Origin: Saxidomus purpurata
Taxonomy: Eukaryota > Mollusca > Bivalvia > Venerida > Veneridae
Direction: 5' to 3'
DNA: 64,000 bases
Assembly: GCA_022818135.1 (NCBI GenBank)
Contig: JAFMSR010000007.1
Span: 27,430,980 to 27,494,979, forward strand
Below are positions 21,450 through 32,720 of the stretch, piece by piece. The notes below the pieces were generated by a model that had not been told where the DNA came from, searched no databases, and worked only from the letters and a program-made list of their open reading frames with translations. The number at the start of each line of letters is the position of its first letter. Position 1 is the first letter of the stretch. Position numbers and translations under genes: made by a program.

Positions 21450-21577
21450 TAACACATTGTTAAATAAGTACTTTTATACTTAAAATCACAGAAATTATTA
21501 CGAAGAAATTTTAAAAAATGACATGAAGTGTTTGGAATGCCCAGACAAGTCCAAAGACTTATTTCCATTGGGTCCAT

Positions 21578-22708
21578 TAATTATGTCTCCCCCACCTCGG
21601 GGGGAGACATATTGTTTTTGCCCTGTCCGTCAGTCCGTCCGTCCGTCAGTCCGTCAGTCCGTCCGTCCATTCTTCGTTTCCGGACGATAACTAGAGTTCC
21701 TTTTGACCTACAGCTCTCAAACTTCATAGGATGAATGGTCTTATTGAGCAGATGATCCCTATTGTTTTTGGGGTCAGTAGTTCAAAGGTCAAGGTCACAG
21801 TGACCGTTGGTCAATTTCTCGTTTCCGGATGATAACTAGAGTTCCTTTTGACCTACAGCCCTCAAACTTCATAGGATGATTGGTCTTATAGAGCTGATGA
21901 TCCCTATTGTTTTTGGGGTCAGTAGGTCAAAGGTCAAGGTCACACTGACCGTTGGTCAATTTCTCGTTTCCGGATGATAACTAGAGTTCCTTTAGACCTA
22001 CAGACCTCAAACTTCATAGGATGATTGGTCTTATAGAGCAGATGATCCCTATTGTTTTTGGGGTCAGTAGGTCAAAGGTCAAGGTCACAGTGACCGTTGG
22101 TCAATTTCTCATTTCCGGATGATAACTAGAGTTCCTTTTGACCTACAACCCTCAAACTGGGGGGAGTCCGTCAGTCCGTCCGTCCATTCTTCGTTTCCGG
22201 ACGATAACTAGAGTTCCTTTTGACCTACAGCTCTCAAACTTCATAGGATGAATGGTCTTATTGAGCAGATGATCCCTATTGTTTTTGGGGTCAGTAGTTC
22301 AAAGGTCAAGGTCACAGTGACCGTTGGTCAATTTCTCGTTTCCGGATGATAACTAGAGTTCCTTTTGACCTACAGCCCTCAAACTTCATAGGATGATTGG
22401 TCTTATAGAGCTGATGATCCCTATTGTTTTTGGGGTCAGTAGGTCAAAGGTCAAGGTCATACTGACCGTTTGTCAATTTCTCGTTTCCGGATGATAACTA
22501 GAGTTCCTTTAGACCTACAGACCTCAAACTTCATAGGATGATTGGTCTTATTGAGCAGATGATCCCTATTGTTTTTGGGGTCAGTAGTTCAAAGGTCAAG
22601 GTCACAGTGACCGTTGGTCAATTTCTCGTTATAATTTGGGGTCACTAACTCAAAGGTCAAGGTCATAAGGGGGGAGACAAGTTTTTTTGTGAAAAACAAT
22701 CTCTAGTT
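21578..22708 (+). mobile_element. tandem-repeat-bearing element, copy 2
   Basis: Nearly identical to copy 1 over about 1,130 bases. Differences I can see are one extra G near 22,160 and a CCGG/CCAG change. Both ends stop at the same bases: TAATTATGTCTCC at the left and TCTCTAGT at the right. The 128-base spacer between copies resembles neither outer flank. This favours two insertions of the same element, or a duplication followed by insertion, over simple tandem amplification. Confidence 0.75.
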
Positions 22709-22879
22709 CTTCATGCTTTTATAATTTCTAATTTGTGAAGAAAGCAATTAAGGATAAATATATATATTAAGACATTACAAAATAATGCTGAAAATGAGTC
22801 AAATTGTAAAAATTAACAGCTCTAAAAATGAGTGTATGTAGTTACATTATAGAAGTAAAACTTGATTATATACAGGAGT

Positions 22880-23650
22880 TTAAAAATGCCCTTTTTACTT
22901 CTACCTTAAAACTATCGTGATTTTGTATGGACTGACTGTTCTCAGGTGACAATACTATTGTAAAAAAAAAGTTGTAGAGGACATATTATTAATCTTAGGT
23001 ACATAGAAATTGAAAGAACACCTTCTTGTTCTATATGAATGTACACATGTTCTCTTAATGAAGTGTTCCGACATATATGATGGACACTGATTTTTTGTAG
23101 GTTGTGTAACCCTGGCTTCCAATTTTAACATACCAAGTTAAAAGGAAATCACTACCATCCAACGAAGTTCTTGGTGGGACACTCAAAACGAATCAAACAG
23201 CCTTATTTTGGGTAACCTGGAGTTTATTTTTATGAGTTTTCTTGAGGCAATTGTACCAGGAAGAGCAGGCATAGTCAAATTGACATTGGATCAGGGAATT
23301 ACAAAGAAGTTTTCTACTATTTAATCAAGAAACTTAATATTTCTATAAAAGAACGTTAATCTTGAGTTAACATTTTTTTATTATATCAGCCACACATAGT
23401 GTATTATCTAGAACATTACCTAAATATTTGACTGATGTTACAGAGTGATTATTACAATTAACGTAAAAGATGTTGACCTGAGTTACTTTTCATTTCCCTC
23501 CAAACAAGATGCACTCAGTTTTTCCTAAATAAAGGAAAAGTTTATTAACAATAAGCCATTGATTGCAATTTTCTAACTCAAAACCGTTTGGGAATTTTCT
23601 TAAAAAGAGGTTTGGCCCTGGCAGATTTTAATTCAATAGGAACCTGTTCA
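22880..23650 (-). pseudogene. LINE reverse transcriptase fragment
   Basis: Minus-strand pieces in order: GKTECILFGGK near 23,520, SVTSVKYLGNVLDNTL near 23,430, LCNSLIQCQFDYACSSWYNC near 23,290, KTHKNKLQVTQNKAV, then TRRCSFNFYVPKINN near 23,020. Stops and frameshifts are frequent. The Y-L-G motif and the following 'FDYACSSW' region are characteristic of the RT connection domain. The YADD palm is not visible. Confidence 0.82.
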
Positions 23651-24584
23651 CCAAATTGGCCACATTGATGAAAACAAAGGAGCTCAGAAAGCATAAGGAT
23701 TAAAATTTCGTATCAAAGAAAAAGTATCTGAAGTAAGCAGTTTTTCAAGTATGCAGTACCAATGGATAGCATGACTAGGACACTGTGAAAAGGTAAAGGT
23801 GTATGTACCTCCTAAGAGTATTAAACAAGATACAAGAGAGCTAAACTGACCATAAGTCGCTCATCTGAGTAAGGTAAATGTTAAGGGGACCGCATTTCAA
23901 TAATGTACTGTAGTATTGTATAGTACTCTAAGATATTGTTTGATACAGTTCTTCATCGTTATACAGTGCTTTCAACATTTGAATCAAACGGGAATCTGTG
24001 ACAGCTACTGGGTATTTTATTCACTCTTTCTTCATTTAATTGATTTTTCTCTGGATAATGTTTAATTGTCAGCTGTAAGTTTTCACTTTCTTCTTCTTTG
24101 ATACCATACAGAAGTTTCTTCTCTAATGATTTTCAATACAACACACATTGTGTAATTTCATCAAGCTCAGCTTTCACCTTTTCTAAAATTTGAGTATTGT
24201 ATCTCGACAATTCCTTCTCATTTGTCGGAATGAAAACGATTTTGTGTAAAGCATTTCGAGTATACGTAAACAATGTTTATTTGATGTGTGACGCCCTTGT
24301 CTGTTTTCCAGTCTAACGAACTTATTTCAAAGGATTAAATTCAAATATTTAGTACTGTTATGGATCTAAACAAGTCATGGTCAAATATCATAATCATCCC
24401 TTTCACTACAGCTTGGTTCCTGTATACAGACTCTCCTTCAGACTACTAGAAGTGGTCTTATTACTGAATTTGTCTTATTATCAAGACTTAAAATTTGCCA
24501 TTTCGTTACAAAATATATGGTCTTGATATCGACGGCGGTCTATATATAGGGTTTGTCTTAAATGCGAAACTTTACTGCATTACA
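23651..24584. other. AT-rich DNA, no gene seen
   Basis: It may include upstream pieces of the LINE fragment, but I can identify none. A CATAAGTCGCTCATCTGAG stretch near 23,855 resembles common bivalve repeat ends. Confidence 0.4.
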
Positions 24585-25075
24585 AAACTAACAAGAGCTG
24601 TTTGTAAAACACGTATGCCCCCATTGATGCAAAAGTTGTACTATGCAAGGAACAGTTTTTAAAGTAAAAGTCACTGTGAAATTCATGAAAACCGTTGGCT
24701 TAAAACAATTTAAAACTAAAAAAAAGTATTGAAAAACAACTATTTTTAGTAACTGTGACCTTGACCTCAAAACAATTTTATAACCCAAAATAAAAATTTG
24801 AAAAAAAAAATTAGTAGCAGTGACCTTGACCCCGTAAATTTTTGTTTGCTTAAAACCATTTAAAACTAATAAAAAAATCGAAAAAACTATTTTTAGTAAC
24901 AGTGACCTTGACCTAAACAAATTTTGTTTTGCTAAAACGATTTTATAATCAATAAAAAAAACCCATCTATTTTAGTAACAGTGACCTTGACGCCATTGTG
25001 ACCGTTGTATATTTTATGTAAATATACCCATATCTCTCTGAGGGTGGTCACAAGGAAATAAAGTAACGATATTCA
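24585..25075 (+). repeat. short tandem array with TGACCTTGA cores
   Basis: Starts with ACAAGAGCTGTTTGTAAAAC, a common bivalve repeat start. Four units of 65-82 bp follow, each with ATTTAAAACTAA..., TTTTTAGTAAC and AGTGACCTTGACC. The TGACCTTGA cores lie at 24,756, 24,821, 24,903 and 24,982. It ends near TCTCTGAGGGTGGTCACAAG. Open frames across it are low-complexity and not genes. Confidence 0.65.
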
Positions 25076-26229
25076 TTGAGTTTCTATGTTTATATAATTA
25101 TATTCTTTTCCTTTGTAGGTTCACCATAGTTATTGGTTGTATCCCTCACCCTGTGTCACTTTGAGTATGCCTGTTCCTTTTGGTACCAAGGTTTGACACA
25201 GTTATTGAAAAGTAGACTTCAGGCAACCCAACACTTATAAATGATATTCGTCTTGTATATGGATTTTATGTCTCATGTTGGTCAAGGCCAGTTTAGGTAT
25301 AGATAATCACCAGAAGCGGGCAATATAGGCAACAACCGTGTCAATATTTCTCTATTCTCCAGAGTCCATAACTGCTTTATTATATGTATATGTACTTCTA
25401 GACTCTATAATGCCAATTTCATGATCGAAAGACCAATTTTGGATATTTCATTGACACATTGCTTAAAAGAGTGCGAGACGAATCTGTGTTTTACATCATA
25501 TTTATATCGTTCCTATCGTTTTGAATCCGGCACTGTTAACGTTCTCCTTAATGCAAGACTTTATGATGTGTTTAAAATCCGAAATTATAGAGCTATAGAG
25601 GTTCTATTTACCGGGGGTAAAGCCGCAACATCATGAAATATAAGATATATTTTTTATCGCTGATCGCGTGCTCTGGACCAATTTATGACAATGGTCATTA
25701 TTTGATGTAATTTGTTGTTTTTTTACGGGGTATATGGGGATATAACTTATTCGCCGAGATTAATATTACCCGAGCCGTTAGGCAAGGGTGATATTCTGTC
25801 GAGGCTAGTAATATATCCGCATAGGGGGGGGCTATACAATGTCAAATAACAAATAACAATTTTATTACCCTTCCTTGTCTTAGATTTTGAAGGATTCGGT
25901 TTATTTTTAATTCAATTTACGGCTGAACGTAAGCAGACATTCAAATAACCTTACAATAATGTCACATTGTGACGTCAATTAAGGTAGTACGCGCTGTTCC
26001 TCGGCCAAAATAAACTTTCATCAGATTGGCCTGAAACTTGGAGGGATTACACTTCAGTTCTGAATCTAAGTTTAAGGTGTTGATAGAAATAAGTTAGACT
26101 GATAAATAGTGCAAAATGTGTTGTAATGGGGTCAGATGGGATGCTTTAATACAAAGAAGAAAAGGAAATTTTGAGCCGAAATAGGAGAGGATTTACCTGA
26201 CTGCAATTTCCAGTCAGTATAAGTCAGAG
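25076..26229. other. intergenic DNA, no gene seen
   Basis: Contains a small hairpin AATATTACCC/GGGTGATATT at about 25,763-25,796. No coding signal. Confidence 0.4.
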
Positions 26230-26990
26230 TATGACCGAGGTTCCCATACCCAGCGATGAAGGCAATTTAAAGTTGTTGCTACTAAGTGCATGGCAGTGGT
26301 ATCCTAAGGCTTGCAATAGCTTTTGGGCAACCCAAACACTACTAACCCTAACTAACCAGAGGCGGACCCTGTACCGGACGGGCAGGGGGGGGGGAGCGTA
26401 CCCTCTGCTGGTCGATCCAGCACAGGGCTAGGAGTGCCAGCCCAAACTTCCGAGAACACACATAGCAGCAACATGTCTTCGGTGCCAGTAACGCTACTCT
26501 GCCGGTCATGTCCTAACAAAAAGATAAATTCCGAATCGCAAAGTAGGTCACCCACTCGGCTAATTCGATCTAGGTGTGAGTGACCCTAGCCCTGAAAAGA
26601 GCTGGTGCACAGCTAAAGGATGTAATCCCAAAAAGGGCCCTTGTGCCTTTCCCCCAGCGCAGTCGCTGCAATGCAACCAAGAAGCCGCTTGGCCTGCCAC
26701 CCGGCAGTCGTCACCGGCACGCGGGTCTCCTGTCGAAGGCTATCATCTCAGCACATTTCATCAGCACACAAACATCCATTGTCAGGGCCACTTGACGAGG
26801 CCGAAGTCAAGCAACTAGCGAGACCCAGTGCCTACTTCGCGACGTGCACACCACGAGGGATTGAAGCAGTACGGACTTGCAAGTTTCCGTATTTCAGTTA
26901 TACATCGGTTATTATTATACACATTTCTATACAGAGTGAGAATGCACCACGTCGTTTTGTACACCGGGTCTGTCCCCTTCGGTACGCACG
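26230..26990 (+). other. GC- and CpG-rich block of unknown origin
   Basis: Base composition changes sharply here from AT-rich to roughly half GC. Several overlapping short open frames occur on both strands, as expected from the low stop density. One starting near 26,472 reads MSSVPVTLLCRSCPNKK, with a CxxC pair, and soon stops. Continuity across frames suggests a decayed coding region, perhaps of a retroelement, but I recognise no domain. It ends where AT-rich DNA resumes after about 27,000. Confidence 0.4.
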
Positions 26991-27359
26991 TGCATTCTTG
27001 TCGCTGGTGAATAGGTTAAAATAGACACACAAATTCAAGTTAATAAGAAAACATAATTGTTGAAGAAACGCATGCCCAGATGCCCAGTCCTCTTCTGGTA
27101 CGCACGTTACATATTTTTGTATTTATGATAATTGCGACTGTATATACGGTTTTTAATGGTCGCAATTAGTTTTAAAAGTATGTGTGTTACATGTAGCATG
27201 CGTCATTAACAAACATACCCTATATGTTATACAATCAAACCTGTGCACAAATACCACTGACCTGAAGAATCTGTGGTGGTCTTTGTTGACAGATGGGCTT
27301 TATTTATATGTTTCCGCATTAGCTGAATAGTGCAATGTTTGATCACATGCTGGTCTTTT

Positions 27360-27584
27360 TTCGGATAGATAGATATATTTATTTCGGTAAAAATTTACAA
27401 GCATGGTAAAACATGATACATACAATGATATTTTTTTTATAAAAGCATGCTCATGAGAACCATGTCCGGCACATTAATACCAATGATAACACAAAAAAGG
27501 CAAAAGTGGATTGCCCTTATTTCCATTGTGGTCCTTGATATTAATGGCACAACATAGCAAGACATGTTTAGTAACCTTTAAGTA

Positions 27585-27640
<56 letters not shown>

Positions 27641-27960
27641 AAACATAATTATCACAGATTGATTATTGAAAATTATCACAGGCCTATGTCAACAAAAAAT
27701 CCTTATCCCTAGCTTTAAATACCCTAGTAACTTTAATGTATCTCATATCCTGTTGCAAATCATTCCATAACTGACAGCCACGGTAAAAAAATGTTTTTAC
27801 CGAACCCTTTGACTTTGGGGATGGAAAAACGACCACTGTCTGTAAAATCAAAACAAGGGCAATTACTTAACTTAGACCTGGCAGTGGCACTAAACCTTTT
27901 ACGATGGTTATGTACAGTGCTGGATAACGGTTTTTATTCGGAGGTGGTTTTTAACACAAG
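27360..27960 (-). pseudogene. LINE 3' end: RT C-terminus, UTR and (TTTA)n
   Basis: On the minus strand, 27,860-27,690 reads PKSKGSVKTFFYRGCQLWND and then VTRVFKARDKDFLLT with a stop, the standard C-terminal end of a LINE polymerase (F-x-Y-R-G-C-x-L-W-N). A (TTTA)n run follows at once, then a conserved-looking tail to about 27,362. It is 5'-truncated. The 62-kb LINE scrap carries a comparable 'FAYNGCFPLN' end, so the two may be related. Confidence 0.75.
27584..27642 (+). repeat. (AAAT)n microsatellite
   Basis: About 14 uninterrupted AAAT units. In the minus orientation it sits within the tail of the LINE fragment, where simple repeats often arise. Confidence 0.95.
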
Positions 27961-28257
27961 CAAAAATTAAATTAAAATCCATCGGAAGAACTTCTATCAG
28001 TATAAATAAGACAGCGTAGTATAATGAAACGCAAAGAATGATTTCGTTGTATGTATTTTAGAGTTTTATTGTTGGTACCGGATAATCCATATGACCAACG
28101 CCCCCAGAAGATATTATAAGTTTTTGGAGGATAGTGCAAGATACAGAACGCGTTCCGTTCCAGAGACATTCCCTGGTTCTTTAGCATGCCCGGTGTACAA
28201 CACCGATACATCAGACCTCGGTTTTAGGTCTAATCCACAAGCATATTAGTTATGTTA

Positions 28258-28330
28258 GTGGAGGAGCGGGGAATCGAACCTGCGATCACTGGATTTGCAG
28301 TCCGGTGCATTACTACTAGACTACAGACAC
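28258..28330 (-). repeat. tRNA-Cys-like relic or SINE head
   Basis: The minus strand has a B box GGTTCGATTCC and an anticodon-like loop CTGCAAA (GCA, Cys) on a stem with one mismatch. The acceptor ends (TGTCTGT and CTCCTCC) do not pair, so a functional tRNA is unlikely. Confidence 0.55.
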
Positions 28331-28945
28331 AGTTTAGGAACTAAGACGTGCTACAATATGTACATTTATACTGACGTGTTTTGTTGCACTTTGCTGTTCT
28401 GGTAATGGAACTTACACGTGCGTATGTATTTTTATTCAGTCTTAAATTTTTAATGCGATTTACATGATTTAAGTGGTTGCAGAAAGTTGTGTAAATTACA
28501 TTTAATTATATTTCAGGGTCATGGAGGTTCATTGGTACTTTAACTTCCTACAAACGCGTCTATTTCAGATATATAAAAAATACCTTCTAATTTTCTTTGT
28601 ATCTTATTATCTACACCAAGTAATAAGCGCAAACACAAGCCACTGACAAACCGACGCAATTATTCAATCAAAGGTATGAAGACTCAGGCGACCGTTTAGA
28701 GTGACTGAGGCATCAATTAACAATTTTGGGACTAGTGGGATTAAAATTGCTGTCGAATAATTGCATTTTTCGAGTCATCGTATGTTGAGATATTGCATTT
28801 TATTGATATTGAAAATAGAACGATATATGGCTGGACATAGTTTTTATTTCGAGTGAACACGTCTTGTCGATTAAGTGCATTTCGGGTTAACGAGATTTGA
28901 CTGTATACGAAATACTGTATTAAAGTTATACACAAGCAAACCGGT
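28331..28945. other. AT-rich DNA, no feature recognised
   Basis: No coding or repeat signal that I can support. Confidence 0.4.
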
Positions 28946-29085
28946 ACCGTATTTTTGTAAACTACGAGCTTTCGTTTATCACTCTTTCCGTATTTTTAAG
29001 TATATGGACTTCCGTATTTCAGTAATATACGGACATCCGTATTTCATTATATACTGGATACCGTATTCTGGTAAAATACGGGCCT
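28946..29085 (+). repeat. cluster of CCGTAT/ATACGG hairpin motifs
   Basis: CCGTAT recurs at about 28,946, 28,988, 29,012, 29,036 and 29,061. One unit, TCCGTAT..ATACGGA, pairs over 7 bases around 29,011-29,033. The core resembles the perfect palindrome at 38,103-38,134. Confidence 0.5.
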
Positions 29086-29284
29086 TAAGTATTTTCAGCA
29101 AAATGTAACAATTCAAATGTCCACTAAATGTGCGAAAAAAACGTTATTTACCAACAGGACTATATTGAAAATTGAAATGTACAGCGAATGTTTACCGGAG
29201 CAGTTGTTTATGAATCAAATTATCGGAATGTATATATATCTGGTGTATATAGATACTTCCCTATCAGACAGACAGACGGAAACT

Positions 29285-29590
29285 TATGAAACTAGAGGGC
29301 CACGATGACCCTATACCGCTCACCTAGCTACCATTGGCTATAATACAAGGTCATCAATAGCAGAAAGGGTCAATTTTGGAAGATGTCAACTAGGCAATGA
29401 TACATGCTAAATATCTAAGCTCTAGGCCATGTGGTTTCAGAAATAAAGTTGTTTTTAATGTTTTTCCTATATAAGCCTATGTAAAGTCAAGAGACCCCTA
29501 GGCGGGGTCAATTTTGAGCCGTGGTCATAATCTGAACAATCTAAGTAGAGGTCCACTAAGCAATGCCACATGCTAAATATCTAAGCTTGA
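29285..29590 (+). repeat. degenerate bivalve tandem repeat, two units
   Basis: GGTCAATTTT and CATGCTAAATATCTAAGCT each occur twice about 180 bases apart, after an AGGGCCACGATGACCCTATA start. Non-coding. Confidence 0.55.
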
Positions 29591-29599
29591 CTTGAGCCA

Positions 29600-30790
29600 C
29601 GAATTGTTAATAAAGCGGATTGGTAACTGGCAACTGGCAGCCAGATGCCAATTCGTTCAACCACGCGATTTGGCAACTGTCAGCCAGATGCCAATTCGAT
29701 TTTTATGTAAAAATCTAAATAAAAGTTGAATTGGCAACTGGAAACCAACTTCATACTCCAGATGCCAATTCAAATTTCACTTGCAAATAGCCAATTCATT
29801 CAACCTCACGAGTTGCAGCCAGATGCAAATTCGACTTGAGACACAAATTGTTAATGAAAAAGTGAATTGGCAACTGGTTGCCAGATGCCAATTCGTTCAA
29901 CTTCGCAAATTGACAACTATCAATTGGCAGCCAGATGCCAATTTAATTTTTATTTCTTGCTGCCAGTTGCCAATTCGCGAGGTGTTTATTCACAATTACA
30001 GAAACAAGTCGAATTGGCATCTGATTGCAAGTTGCCAGTTGCTAATTCGTTCAACCGAACGAATTGGCTTTTTGCAAGTAAAAGTTGAATTGGCATCTGG
30101 TGTATGAAGATGGTTGCCAGTTGCTAATTCACCGTTCAATCAGATGTTTACATAAAAAATCGAATTGGTATCTGGCTGCCAGTTGCAAGTTGCTAATTCG
30201 CGAGGTTGAACGAATTGGCATCCAGTTGCCAATAAACTTTTTATTAACACTCGTGACTCAAGTCGAATTGGCATCTAGCTGCCAGTTGCCAAATCGTGAG
30301 GTTGAACGAAATGGCTTCTTGTAAGTGAAAGTTGGTTGAATTGGCATCTGGAGTATGAAGCTGGTTGCCAGTTGCCAATTAACATTATAATCAGAATTTT
30401 ACATGACAAATCGAATTGTCATCTGGCTGCCAGTTGCCAATTAACTTTTTTTTTAAAATCTTGACTCAAGTCGAATTGGCATCTGACTGACAGTTGCCAG
30501 TTGCCAATTCGTGAGGTTGAACGAATTGGATATTCGCAAGTGAAAGTTGAATTGGCATCTGGAGTATGAAGTTGGTTGCCAGTTGCCAATTCAACTTTTA
30601 TTCAGATACTTACATAAAAATCGAATTGGCATATAGCTGCCAGTTGCCAATTCGCGTGGTTTAACAACATGGTATTTATTTAATGTTTGCAAGTGAAGAC
30701 GAACTGGCAACAAGAGTGTGACGTTGGCTGCCAGTTGCCAACTGAATCGGCATTGAATTGGCAACCGGCAACTGGAAACTTGCAGCTAAC
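29600..30790. repeat. 1.2-kb array of palindromic units, first unit inverted
   Basis: The core GAATTGGCATCTGG...CCAGTTGCCAATTC is itself an imperfect palindrome and recurs at least ten times. Cores are joined by two alternating spacers, one with GAGGTTGAACGAATTGG and one with TTTTACATAAAAATCG, giving a longer period of about 200-230 bases. The stretch before about 29,870 is in the opposite orientation to the rest: 29,690-29,815 is nearly the reverse complement of 30,510-30,630. Overlapping open frames across the array are by-products of the repeat. Confidence 0.8.
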
Positions 30791-30799
30791 TTCACGCAC

Positions 30800-32110
30800 A
30801 TCTCAAACTCAGGTATTGTTAAGTCGCCACTGTCAGAATCGTTTTAGCAAGGTTTCTATAAAGACCAAAACCTGAGCTTCTATTTATTTTAAATATATCG
30901 AGCTAATTGCGAATACTTTGAAAAATAATGTGCATTATGCTTAAATATTTTTTTATGACATCCCGAAAGCTGTCACTTGAATCTAGAGAAGTTATTACAT
31001 GTATTTGAAGAATGTCTATATGGACCAGGATTAGGATGTACATTACCAGACAACAGTAAGCGAAGTGAGTAAATGCTTTTAAGTGTACCAAGAAAGAGGG
31101 CAGATAAATCTTATATACTTTAGCGATCTTCGACTTTTGTTTGCTTCCTATTATACATGGTAGAATAATGTGACAAAAATGAAACTAATATTTCAAATGC
31201 TATATACTTTTGTAGACACGTATTAATACTGCTGTAAGTTTACATTTTACAGTAGCATAATGTGTGCTCAAACAACAATGAACCTGAAGCTTCCCTTTAT
31301 ACATCTCCAATATAACACATATTCATAAAAAGTACTATGTACAGTGACTTTGTATTATGTACTATTTACCAAATTCGGGATTTACTTAAAAGAAACTATT
31401 ATCAAACTACACGAATGCCCTTCCCTACCTCTTTAACTTATTTGACCCCAACAAACGGAAGTTTTGACGTATATCCTTATATCCGTATATCCGTAACAAT
31501 CCAACTTTATGAACACGAAACTACGATTTGGATACAATAACGATGTGCAATGAATAGATTCCATAGATCTCTGAATTATTTAAAACAATGAAGAGTTTAC
31601 AAAGAAGTCTTGTTCAAGGTATTCACAAAAAATGATTTGTCGATTAATGAATAGTTAAAGATAACCTTTGATCTCACTATTTTCCTTGTTTATAGTTAAA
31701 GAACTATCAAAGCGATAAAGCGGAAACAATATTACGTAATCTTTACCGATCTTGCAATCAATTGTATCACAAGTTGTAAATACATGTACGTATAAACTAA
31801 AGCTTTATAGTTGTGACGGACGATGAGATAGGCACACGATTACAAAATTAAAAATTCTGTGTAGTTACTTAAGAAATCACAAGCAAAAGTAAGTAAATTA
31901 CAATACCTTTTGTATTTAACCTTGTTTAAAACGAATTTTAAACGACTAAATGCATACACCGCTGAAAATATTTTAATATACTTACATGTACGTACAGAAA
32001 ATTTTCTTACCTTAAAGTGCTTACATTCCTATGATTATAGTTTTTTATTACAAAATGTTTTTAATTAATTTAATGCTTCTTACAATGAACTATTGTTATA
32101 CATATACATG
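30800..32110. other. AT-rich DNA, no gene seen
   Basis: No coding or repeat signal that I can support. Confidence 0.4.
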
Positions 32111-32112
32111 TT

Positions 32113-32492
32113 TCTTGCATGTCGGATCGGCATTTCCGGCGAATTTGGCCATGCCATAAAAAACGGTCTGGCACCCCTCCTATGCCAGACGACTCTCGTG
32201 AATAACTTATGACGTAACGCTAACCTTGTGACGTCAATTTCCCAAACATAACGATGGAAGATCGTTTTTTTTTTCATGATAATTCATCATTTTGATAAGT
32301 TTGCATTTAGAAATCTACTTTAAAGTGCAAGACGGTATGCAAGAAAAAGTTTCCATCATGAGACACTTGGCTCAGATGGAAATATCCGTCACATCGGGTA
32401 ACTGTCTGACGTGAACTCGGCAAAGCCTCGTTCCCAGCAAAACAGTCACCCTCTGTGACGGATATTTCGATCTGAACCTCGTGCTCATGACG
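32113..32492 (-). mobile_element. MITE copy 4 with adjoining foldback
   Basis: Reverse-oriented match to 15,110-15,492: GGATCGGCATTTCCGGCGAA, GGCACCCCTCCTATGCCAGA, CTCGTGAATAACTTATGACG, ACTTTAAAGTGCAAGACGGT and GCAAGAAAAAGTTTCCATC in order. The foldback arms are CAGATGGAAATATCCGTCAC and GTGACGGATATTTCGATCTG. Arm and body order are conserved between the copies, so hairpin and body move, or moved, as one unit. Confidence 0.72.
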
Positions 32493-32504
32493 GAAACTAT
32501 TAAT

Positions 32505-32720
32505 ATTAGTTCTTACCACAAATTGCTTTCTGACATATGCGTTGGTGCTTACCACAAAGTGATTTCATCTATATTTATTAGCTCTTTAAAAATAATGTTT
32601 TCATTGATATTAATTGGTTCTTCTCACAAAGTGCATTCGTTCCGAGTTATTCATTTTGACCACAATTTGCTTTCATTCATATTCATTGGTTATTTCAATC
32701 ATACTGTTCCGATCTATCTT
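32505..32720 (+). repeat. 40-42 bp minisatellite, first array
   Basis: Degenerate units of TTCTTACCACAAAGTGCTTT plus CATTCATATTCATTGG. About five units can be traced. The same unit forms arrays at 37.6-38.1 and 43.0-43.2 kb. Confidence 0.65.

Noticed and set aside
19700..23650. One LINE interrupted by the twin repeats
   Set aside because: The 22.9-23.65 kb fragment already contains its own C-terminal segment. The 19.7-20.1 kb piece is therefore from another LINE, not the continuation.
25761..25769. TAATATTAC, the nonanucleotide of circular single-stranded DNA virus origins, near a small hairpin
   Set aside because: AT-rich 9-mers are expected by chance in 64 kb. There is no Rep-like frame nearby and the hairpin does not present the motif in its loop.
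26340..26362. CTAACCCTAACTAACC, telomere-like
   Set aside because: Only two irregular units, not a (TTAGGG)n array.
28258..28330. Functional tRNA-Cys(GCA)
   Set aside because: The anticodon loop is right, but the acceptor ends do not pair and the T and anticodon stems each have a mismatch.
29781..30324. Overlapping open frames of 73-108 codons in the palindromic array
   Set aside because: They exist in several frames at once because the repeat core has few stops. The peptides just repeat the unit and no start or splice context is present.
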